From Pseudomonas syringae (GTDB lineage: Bacteria; Pseudomonadota; Gammaproteobacteria; Pseudomonadales; Pseudomonadaceae): DNA of 59,344 bases. A program made the translations under genes and the position numbers. Location: positions 1 through 59,344 of the forward strand of contig NZ_JPQU01000043.1 of assembly GCF_000737245.1 (NCBI RefSeq). Reading direction: 5' to 3'. Within the stretch, counting starts at the first letter, position 1, and each line of letters begins with the position of its first letter. Shown here piece by piece: positions 52,964 to 59,344 of the stretch. The notes under the pieces are model-generated. The model saw only the letters and a list, made by a program, of their open reading frames with translations, made no database searches and had not been told where the DNA came from.

Positions 52964-53374
52964 CTAGGGAGCCTGTGGATTGAGTCCAGGAAAGGAGTGG
53001 CGCGATGGTTTACGAAGCCAGAGAAGCGGCAAACCTACGCGTGGGCTTCGGGTCCGAATCAACCAACCCAGCGCCACGAAGAAAATCATCGCCAGCGTAA
53101 GCGTTCCTGCGAACGAACAGTCACCTGACTGCGCGTTCATGCTTCCTGACATGTCCATTTTTTTGGAAGATTCCTGCATGGGCATATGCATCTCATGATG
53201 CCCTCCATGCATATCGGACATCCCATGGCCGGTGTGGGAAACCGAGGCGACAACCTCTTTGGCGAAAGCTGCCATCATCTGACCGTGACCGATACTGCAC
53301 GCGAGCCCATTGAACAGGATGACTGCGTACAGTATCCAGGCAATGGGCGCGCAATGGGTTCGGAAGAAATTCAT
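52964..53374 (-). CDS. DUF2946-like histidine/methionine-rich membrane protein
   Basis: 136-residue protein starting MNFFRTHCAPIAW; an in-frame TTG three codons earlier is less likely. Two membrane segments (about 7-27 and 92-112) flank a His/Met-rich periplasmic loop (HTGHGMSDMHGGHHEMHMPM). A Cys lies in GDCSFAG. It is the first gene of the copper operon. The loop composition is typical of copper-binding proteins. Its relation to the 51032 gene suggests both are DUF2946 paralogues, though this one is more diverged. Confidence 0.75.
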   Translation of the reverse strand: MNFFRTHCAPIAWILYAVILFNGLACSIGHGQMMAAFAKEVVASVSHTGHGMSDMHGGHHEMHMPMQESSKKMDMSGSMNAQSGDCSFAGTLTLAMIFFVALGWLIRTRSPRVGLPLLWLRKPSRHSFPGLNPQAP

Positions 53375-53507
53375 GGCGGGCAATTTAACATCTCAAGCTC
53401 AACCGATACAGAAGTCTGTCTCTGCGCGCACGGTAGCCATCGAAAATTTGACCTGGATCAATTGATAGCCCGCTACCGGGCAGCGGACGCCAACGCGCTA
53501 AACAGCG

Positions 53508-54422
53508 TCATTTCTTCATGTGGTTCTCTACACTTTTCAGGTCTTTCGCCAGCTGAATGCGTAACGCTGACATTAGTTTTTTTGCGTTTTCGGACAGCGG
53601 ACTACCGGGTCTCAAAAGCAGCAAGCTGTTAAAGCGTACATCCAGTGAAAAGGGACGAATCACAAGACCCCTCTCCAGGTAATCGACCACCGCCACCGGG
53701 TTTACGAAACCGATACCGATCCCACGTAAGGCCATTTCGCAGACCGTGTGGCCATATGGGGTTTCGACCCTGACGTTCAACTGCACCCCACTGGAATGAA
53801 GGGCGGTTTCCAGCCTCACACGGCTGCTGTCTTCAGGGTTATGGGCTAAAAAATCGTGTCCCCGAAGGTCCTCCGGTTCGATGACCCGCTTGCTCGACAA
53901 TGAATGACCGGCTGGCATGACCACCACACCGGGAGAATCAAGGAAGGGAGAGTGTTCTAATCCTACCACCGTCATTTCGTCGGCCATTAACCCAAAATCA
54001 CACTGCCCCGACGATACATCCTGGTGCACTTCGCGGGAGCTGAGCACCTTCAGTGAAACTCTGAGATCACGTTCAGCCAGCTGAAAACCCGCCAATGCAC
54101 GGGGAATAAATGCATTCCCCAATGCGGGATGGGTCGAGATAACCAAGCGGTCAGTGCCGAATTGCTTGAGACTTTTGAGGCGGTGCTCGATGACCTCCAT
54201 GCCGACAAAGAACTTGTCGACATCAATGAGCAATGCCTGTGCTTCTCGGGTCGGAATCAACCGGCCTCTAATACGATTGAACAGCTCAATACCCGCACTG
54301 GATTCCAGCTTGCGAATCGCCTGACTGACCGCAGGCTGCGAAATTCCCAGAAGATGCGCAGCCTTGCTGGTGCCGCCAGCATTCATGACCATGCGAAACA
54401 CTTCGATCTCACGAACGCCCAT
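53508..54422 (-). CDS. LysR family transcriptional regulator
   Basis: 304-residue LysR-type regulator. N-terminal winged helix (VFRMVMNAGGTSKAAHLLGI then SQPAVSQAIRKLESSAGIEL) and a two-lobed effector domain (about 95-295). It is divergent from the C-S lyase and amino-acid transporter genes, with a LysR-type box (ATAA-N7-TTAT) between, so it very likely regulates them and itself, sensing a sulfur compound or amino acid. Confidence 0.9.
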   Translation of the reverse strand: MGVREIEVFRMVMNAGGTSKAAHLLGISQPAVSQAIRKLESSAGIELFNRIRGRLIPTREAQALLIDVDKFFVGMEVIEHRLKSLKQFGTDRLVISTHPALGNAFIPRALAGFQLAERDLRVSLKVLSSREVHQDVSSGQCDFGLMADEMTVVGLEHSPFLDSPGVVVMPAGHSLSSKRVIEPEDLRGHDFLAHNPEDSSRVRLETALHSSGVQLNVRVETPYGHTVCEMALRGIGIGFVNPVAVVDYLERGLVIRPFSLDVRFNSLLLLRPGSPLSENAKKLMSALRIQLAKDLKSVENHMKK

Positions 54423-54431
54423 CAGAACAAC

Positions 54432-54450
54432 CTATAACTTCTACTTATAG
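54432..54450. promoter_or_regulatory. LysR-type operator
   Basis: CTATAA-CTTCTAC-TTATAG is a perfect 6-bp inverted repeat and fits the T-N11-A pattern of LysR-type binding sites. It lies 10 bases before the LysR start and about 90 bases before the lyase gene. Confidence 0.6.
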
Positions 54451-54536
54451 AGTTAATCATCCTAGCTGTAGCCGCCCTCCTTGGTCTACATAACAATGGC
54501 TCCATCGTTCACCACCCCGTGCAAGGCGCAAAACTC

Positions 54537-55688
54537 ATGAAAGTCACTGATCAAGCGGGCAATCCATACGCAAGCCTTTCGCCCTCAGTGTGGCGTGGTT
54601 CTACTGTCGTTTTTGATACCTTTGAAGATTTTGTCGGCCGCAAAAACCGCCAGCCTGACGGCTACAGCTATGGCATCACCGGGACGCCGACAGCACGCGG
54701 CCTGGAAAAACGCATCGCAGAACTGGAAGGCGCCAATCACTGCATCGTCATGCCCTCAGGTGCATCGGCGTTGATCACCACCGTGATGGCTTTTGTTCGC
54801 GGCGGTGACCATTTACTGATTTCTGAATCCTGCTATGGATCACTTAAATCTTTCAGTCGCTTGTGGCTGGCAAAGATGGGGGTGGAAGTTGAGTTTTACC
54901 CCCCGACCATCGATGCGGGGATCGAAGCGCTGATACGCCCGAACACCAAGATGATCTGCATGGAAGCTCCGGGCACCGTGACCATGGAGATGCAAGACAT
55001 CGACGCCATCACCGCCATCGCCAAGCGTCGTGGCGTGCTGACTATGATGGACAACACATGGGCCAGCCCGCTGTTCTTCAAGGCCATCGAGCATGGCGTG
55101 GATTTTGTGGTGCAGGCCGCGACCAAGTACTTCGGCGGCCACTCCGATGTATTGATGGGTACTGTCAGCCTCAACAATCTGGACAACTACGGCGTACTGC
55201 GTGAAACCCAAAGCATTTTTGGCCAGGCGACCAGCCCGGAGGACTGCTTTCTGGTTGAGCGTGGCCTGCAAACTTATGAGCTGCGTTTACGCGAGCAAAG
55301 CCGCAAAGCACTAAACGTCGCCCGCTGGCTCGAAAACCACCCGCTGGTAAAGCAGGTTCTGTTTCCGGCGCTGGAAAGCCACCCTGGCCATCGTATCTGG
55401 CGCGAGCAATTCAAGGGCAGTGGCTGCCTGCTTTCTGTCGTGCTTGAAACTCCGCCAGAGGAGGCAACCTTCGGCGTGTTCTTTAACGCACTCAAGCATT
55501 TCCCAATTGGCGCCAGTTGGGGCGGCACTCATAGCTTGATCGCTTACTACCCGGCGTCCCAGCAGACTTCGCGCCTGTACTCGCCCACCGACCAACCCAT
55601 CGTACGTATCTCAATCGGCCTGGAAGATGAAGCCATGCTGATCAGCGATTTGGCCCAGGCCCTCCAAGCCTACGCAAAAGCGCTCTGA
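54537..55688 (+). CDS. PLP-dependent Cys/Met-metabolism enzyme, cystathionine beta-lyase-like
   Basis: 383-residue enzyme of the trans-sulfuration family, fold type I. PLP lysine in AATKYFGGHSDVLMG (about Lys197), the cofactor loop YGITGTPTARGLEKRIAELE and MPSGASALITTVMAF, and MMDNTWASPLFFKAIEHG with the PLP-binding Asp. SWGGTHSLIAYYP near the C-terminus binds the substrate carboxylate. The ATG at 54537 (AAGGCG upstream) is chosen over a GTG at 54519. It is followed by an amino-acid ABC transporter, so the enzyme probably cleaves an imported sulfur amino acid to pyruvate, ammonia and a thiol. Confidence 0.87.
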   Translation: MKVTDQAGNPYASLSPSVWRGSTVVFDTFEDFVGRKNRQPDGYSYGITGTPTARGLEKRIAELEGANHCIVMPSGASALITTVMAFVRGGDHLLISESCYGSLKSFSRLWLAKMGVEVEFYPPTIDAGIEALIRPNTKMICMEAPGTVTMEMQDIDAITAIAKRRGVLTMMDNTWASPLFFKAIEHGVDFVVQAATKYFGGHSDVLMGTVSLNNLDNYGVLRETQSIFGQATSPEDCFLVERGLQTYELRLREQSRKALNVARWLENHPLVKQVLFPALESHPGHRIWREQFKGSGCLLSVVLETPPEEATFGVFFNALKHFPIGASWGGTHSLIAYYPASQQTSRLYSPTDQPIVRISIGLEDEAMLISDLAQALQAYAKAL

Positions 55689-55804
55689 TGTATCTGGCAA
55701 GCCACGCGTGAGATGTGGCTGCCCTGCTCTCTGGTTTGTTCTGCCGTTACTAATGTATTCGCTCCCCCGAGCAGACTGCACACTCAATTTGAGGATGGAT
55801 AAAA

Positions 55805-56629
55805 ATGAAACAGAACGGCATTCGTTTCGCATTAGCACTGTTCACCGCGTTCAGCGCATGCACGGCCGTCCACGCGGATGACTCGCTTCAAACCATTCGG
55901 GAACGTGGCGTCATCCGCGTGGCCAATACTCAAGCCAGCCCACCCTGGAGTTATCTGGGTGATGACAACCTGCCTGCTGGTTACGACGTAGCGATAGCCA
56001 AGGAAGTCGCCAAACGCATCGGTGTGGCTAAGGTCGAGTTCGTTGCAGACAGCTTCAAAAACTTCGTTGAGGGGCTAAAAGCAGACAAATACGACCTGGT
56101 CATGAATGACGTGACGCCCACCGAGGAGCGCAAAAAGCAGGTGGACTTCTCCAGCCCTTATGGCGTCGAGCAGTTCTATATTTTTGTGCGCGAAGACAAC
56201 AAGACGATCAACAGCATCAAGGATATGCCCAGCCGCTCCATCGGCGTGACTTCCGGAACAAGTAACGAGTCTTGGGCGCGCAAGCACATGACCACTTCGG
56301 ATATCCGCACTTATGAAAATGGTGGTCTGGTGTTCAACGACCTGGCCATCGGCCGTGTCGACGGCGTGCTGTCGTCTCTGTTTGGAGGCGAGAAATACAA
56401 GAAGACCAATAACCTCCCGATCAAGGCGGTTGGTGAACCTCTGACCTATCAGCTGTCTGCCCCAGTTTTGAAAATAGGCCGGGACAGCCTGCGCGAAGCG
56501 GTTAGCAAGGCAGTAGACGAAATGGTCAAAGACGGCACTGTGGATGCGTACTCCAAGCAGTGGATCGGTCCCGACTACCACATGACTCATGGTATTCAGG
56601 CCGCACTGACCGAATTGGCCGAGGAATAA
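55805..56629 (+). CDS. Polar amino-acid ABC transporter, substrate-binding protein
   Basis: 274-residue periplasmic binding protein (SBP_bac_3). Signal peptide residues 1-24 (ending VHADD). Family marks: LQTIRERGVIRVANTQASPP, PAGYDVAIAKEVAKRIGV, YDLVMNDVTPTEERKKQVDF and GVTSGTSNESWARKHM. GAGGAT precedes the ATG. It begins 116 bases after the lyase gene and 3 bases before the permease gene. The substrate is inferred to be a cystine- or sulfur-containing amino acid from its neighbours. Confidence 0.9.
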   Translation: MKQNGIRFALALFTAFSACTAVHADDSLQTIRERGVIRVANTQASPPWSYLGDDNLPAGYDVAIAKEVAKRIGVAKVEFVADSFKNFVEGLKADKYDLVMNDVTPTEERKKQVDFSSPYGVEQFYIFVREDNKTINSIKDMPSRSIGVTSGTSNESWARKHMTTSDIRTYENGGLVFNDLAIGRVDGVLSSLFGGEKYKKTNNLPIKAVGEPLTYQLSAPVLKIGRDSLREAVSKAVDEMVKDGTVDAYSKQWIGPDYHMTHGIQAALTELAEE

Positions 56630-56632
56630 ACT

Positions 56633-57283
56633 ATGTGGGAATTATTCCTGCGCTCGTTGCCTTTGCTGGAAAAAGCCATTGTGATGACCCTGGGCCTCGG
56701 CCTCGGGGCCTTCATACTGGGCTGTATCCTTGGCATGCTGATCGCTTTGTTACGCCTCTCCAGCGTACGTCTTCTTAGGGCGCTGGCGTTTTCCTACGTA
56801 TCGCTGTTTCGCGGTACTCCACTACTGGTGCAGATCCTGCTGATCTACTTTGGCTTGCCACACTACGGCATCGTACTCACGCCAATTCCATCGGCACTAC
56901 TGGCCTTGACGCTGTTCTCTGCGGCGTACTTGAGCGAAATATTCCGTGCCGGTATCAACTCTGTGGATCCCGGTCAGTGGGAAGCTGCCAAGTCGATGAG
57001 CATGGGTTACTGGACCAGCCTGCGACGCATCATTCTGCCCCAGGCGCTGAGGATTGCGACGCCACCACTAGGCAGCAGAATGATCGCGTTGGTCAAAGAC
57101 ACCTCGCTTGCCTCGACCATCACGGTTATGGAGCTGACTCGCGTCGCAGAACAAGTAGGCGCAGCAACTTTCCGCTACATGGAAATGTTCTTGATGGTGG
57201 GCGCCATGTACTGGTTGATCAACCAGGTCCTGACTATTTTGCAAACCTGGCTGGAAGGCCGCTGGACGAGGCACATGCGATGA
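56633..57283 (+). CDS. Polar amino-acid ABC transporter, permease
   Basis: 216-residue HisM/GlnP-type inner-membrane permease with about five membrane segments. The EAA loop that contacts the ATPase is present (QWEAAKSMSMGYWTSLRRII then LPQALRIATPP, about 115-145). FRGTPLLVQILLIYFGLP near residue 58 is typical. A single permease gene suggests a homodimer. It overlaps the ATPase gene by 4 bases. Confidence 0.92.
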   Translation: MWELFLRSLPLLEKAIVMTLGLGLGAFILGCILGMLIALLRLSSVRLLRALAFSYVSLFRGTPLLVQILLIYFGLPHYGIVLTPIPSALLALTLFSAAYLSEIFRAGINSVDPGQWEAAKSMSMGYWTSLRRIILPQALRIATPPLGSRMIALVKDTSLASTITVMELTRVAEQVGAATFRYMEMFLMVGAMYWLINQVLTILQTWLEGRWTRHMR

Positions 57284-58038
57284 CTACCACAAAGGTGCGT
57301 GTCTGTGGTTTGAGTAAGGCCTTTGGGGACCTCGCGGTTCTCAAGCAGGTTGATTTGGAGGTCAAGGCAGGTGAAGTCGTAGTTATCCTTGGTCCTTCAG
57401 GATCAGGAAAAACGACCCTGCTGCGCTCCCTCAACTTATTAGAACAACCAGACAGCGGTGTGTTGGAAGTCTGTGGTCACATGGTGGAAATCCCAGCTAA
57501 CGGCCACCTTGATCGTGCGACTCGCAAGCAAGTCGATTTGCTGCGGCAAAAAACCGCGATGGTCTTTCAGTCGTTCAACCTGTTCCCCCACATGACAGCG
57601 TTGCAGAACGTTATTGAAGGGCTGATCAGTGTCCGCAAAGTGCCTCGCGCCCAAGCTGTACAAAGGGGCCAGGAGTTACTGGCCTCAGTCGGGTTATCCG
57701 AGAAAGCTGACAGCTACCCGGCAAAACTATCCGGCGGACAAAAGCAGCGCGTCGCCATTGCTCGTGGCCTGGCAATGGATCCGGAAGTTATTTTCTTCGA
57801 CGAGCCGACTTCAGCGCTAGACCCCGAACTTAGGGATGAAGTGCTGAACGTCATGCGTGAATTGGCCAACGCTGGCATGACCATGCTGGTGGTAACCCAT
57901 GAATTGCGCTTTGCCCGTGAGGCGGCTGATCGCGTGGTCTTCATGGAGAACGGTGTCATCGTTAAAGACTGCCCTACCGAGGAGTTTTTTGGAAGCGACA
58001 GCGGTGAGAGGATTCAGCAGTTTCTTCGTCGTTATTGA
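57280..58038 (+). CDS. Polar amino-acid ABC transporter, ATP-binding protein
   Basis: 252-residue ATPase. The start overlaps the permease stop (ATGA). Walker A GPSGSGKT (about 38-45), Q-loop VFQSFNLFPHMTALQN, signature LSGGQKQRVAIARGLAMDP, Walker B VIFFDEPTSALDPE and the switch histidine in VVTHE are all intact. Length and sequence match HisP/GlnQ-type importers. It is the last gene of the operon. A weak TCGGCA/TGCCGA stem at 58063-58079 may end transcription. Confidence 0.93.
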   Translation: MTTTKVRVCGLSKAFGDLAVLKQVDLEVKAGEVVVILGPSGSGKTTLLRSLNLLEQPDSGVLEVCGHMVEIPANGHLDRATRKQVDLLRQKTAMVFQSFNLFPHMTALQNVIEGLISVRKVPRAQAVQRGQELLASVGLSEKADSYPAKLSGGQKQRVAIARGLAMDPEVIFFDEPTSALDPELRDEVLNVMRELANAGMTMLVVTHELRFAREAADRVVFMENGVIVKDCPTEEFFGSDSGERIQQFLRRY

Positions 58039-58232
58039 TGAATCCAAACGAGTTGTCACCCGTCGGCATCGCCTGCCGATTAGGGTGACTGTTGCATTGA
58101 GCCGTTGGCATTGTCGGGATTCACGCGACGAACGCTCTAACGTTTTGAATCGCCTTTACCCACAACCTACGTAATCGCAATCTATACCCATATAAATTGA
58201 ATGCGATGAAACCACTGCAAATGGCAGCTATC

Positions 58233-59344
58233 GGCCGATTCTGTTGAAAAAGTAGATCTCCTGCTTGGCCTGCGGCAAAATCAGGTCCTCGGCCAGCGGG
58301 AGGATTCGCAGCATGATGGGACAATTGTCGAGCGGACAAGAGAGACTGTTTTACTCGTTCAACATTGAAGATCACATCCCAGCCAATCACCCCCTGCGCA
58401 GCATTGATCGATGCCTCGATCTAGGCGATCTGCGCCATTATCTCGCCGATTTTTAAAGCCCAATCGGGCGCCCATCGATTGATCCCGAACTGATGATTCG
58501 TCTCTTGGTGGTGGGCGACTGTTACGTTATTCGCTTCGAACGTCGGTTGTGCGAAGAGGCTCATTTGAACCTGGCGTATCGCTGGTTCTGCCGCTTAAGC
58601 CTCGAAGACGAAGTCCCCAATCACTCTACGTTCTCCAAGAATCGCCACGGTCGTTTTCGTGACAGCTCGCTGTTTCGCTGGCTGTTCAACAAGGTGCTGC
58701 GTCGCTGCATGGACGCGGGTCTGTTCAAGGGCGAAGGTTTTGCTGTGGACGCCAGTGTCATCAAGGCAGATGCCAGTCGGCAACGTGGCGTACCTGGCGA
58801 TGATGAAATCAACTGGCGCGATCCGTCGCTGAGTACTCGCGCCGTGCGTGAGTACCTTGAAGCGCTGGATGAAGAAGCGTTACGCGAAGCACTGCCTAAG
58901 CGCCTGTCATTGACTGATCCACTTTCTCGTTGGACCGCAGCGCCAGGAGGCCCGGCGTTTTTCGCTTACTCGACGTACTACCTGATTGATATCGAGCATG
59001 GTGTGATCATGGATGTGGAGCCGACCCCAGCGCATCGAACCGCCGAGGTCGCGAGCACCAAGACCATGGTCGAGCGGGTCGAAGAACAGTTCGACATCAA
59101 GCCGGATCGGCTCATCGGCGATACCGCTTATGGAACCGCACCGATGTTGGCCTGGATGGTCGACGAAAAAGACATCGAGCCACATGTGCCGGTCTGGGAC
59201 AAAACCGAGCGCAAGAACGACAGCCTCTCAATCAGCGATTTTCAATGGCATGAAGAAGCGCAGGAATATCGTTGCCCCACCGGACAGGCTCTGCGTAGCG
59301 AATGGCGGGCCTTCAAGAACCAACGCTCACATATCACGAAAGCC
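58233..59344 (+). mobile_element. Insertion sequence, IS1182-like, left part (runs off the window)
   Basis: Begins at the inverted repeat 58233-58255 (core GATTCTGTTGAAAAAGT), followed about 60 bases later by a transposase. The same terminal sequence, inverted, occurs at 104-126. The right end lies beyond the window. The family call rests on the transposase N-terminus. Confidence 0.65.
58315..59344 (+). pseudogene. IS1182-family transposase with a nonsense codon, 3' end outside the window
   Basis: Starts MMGQLSSGQERLFYSFNIED and reads to LRHYLADF, where TAA (58454-58456) replaces the expected tyrosine codon; one base explains it (TAC to TAA). The same frame goes on as SPIGRPSIDPELMIRLLVVG, then EEAHLNLAYRWFCRLSLEDE, and GEGFAVDASVIKADASRQRG, with the first catalytic Asp in VDAS, and DRLIGDTAYGTAPMLAWMVD with the second Asp, through to the window edge. 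Apart from that codon it looks intact, so loss of function is recent. Confidence 0.8.

Noticed and set aside
1..59344. Composite transposon made by the two terminal insertion sequences
   Set aside because: Only the ends are visible, no target duplication can be seen, and the 58 kb between contains apparently chromosomal operons. Two independent insertions are as likely.
1..59344. CRISPR arrays, retrons, diversity-generating cassettes, tRNA or rRNA genes
   Set aside because: Looked for regularly spaced repeats, reverse transcriptases with adjacent repeats, and RNA gene signatures; none was seen.

Overview
The window looks like a chromosomal accessory region of a Pseudomonas, probably from the fluorescens/putida side of the genus. 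This rests on gene content (OprC-type copper receptor with PepSY/DUF2946 partners, DUF2169/DUF3540-type T6SS, PrpR-like activator, CitMHS transporter), moderate-to-high GC and typical Pseudomonas codon use. No rRNA, tRNA or CRISPR array was seen.

Layout. (1) 1-126: right end of an insertion sequence. (2) 127-7290: eroded integrative conjugative element (ICE): tyrosine-recombinase relic, two AT-rich secreted paralogues, topB, a BrnT/BrnA toxin-antitoxin pair, a DUF3577 (STY4534-type) replication protein, radC and the first codons of a NYN-domain gene. (3) 7243-32711 (minus strand): a compact type VI secretion (T6SS) locus in the order tssA-B-C-hcp-E-F-G-H-vgrG-DUF2169/pentapeptide-pentapeptide-DUF3540-PAAR(DUF4150)-tssJ-K-L-M, then a frameshifted last gene that runs into the ICE relic. 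All core components are present. No tagH/fha, ppkA/pppA, toxin or immunity gene is linked. (4) 32981-35296: AraC regulator and MHS-type MFS transporter. (5) 35409-37756: second ICE relic: two diverged direct repeats flanking a RES/Xre toxin-antitoxin pair, then a soj/parA start with a nonsense codon fused to the 3' end of a LysR gene. (6) 37800-42924: sigma-54 activator of PrpR type, divergent from a three-gene catabolic operon (DUF1932-like dehydrogenase, RraA-type aldolase/decarboxylase, CitMHS transporter) preceded by a consensus -24/-12 promoter and an upstream palindrome. (7) 43000-48537: a decayed stretch with a truncated HTH regulator, a third ICE scrap (44095-44553) carrying the same leader repeat as the first relic, a sensor kinase pseudogene, a GNAT gene and a TonB-receptor pseudogene. 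(8) 48803-53374: copper-uptake operon (DUF2946, PepSY protein, DUF2946, OprC). (9) 53508-58038: LysR regulator divergent from a PLP-dependent C-S lyase-like enzyme and a polar amino-acid ABC transporter. (10) 58233-59344: start of a second insertion sequence in the same orientation as the first, with a nonsense codon in its transposase.

Together this reads as a plasticity zone: intact modules (T6SS, hydroxy-acid operon, copper operon, sulfur-compound operon) separated by scraps of at least one ICE family and several pseudogenes, all lying between two same-orientation insertion-sequence ends.
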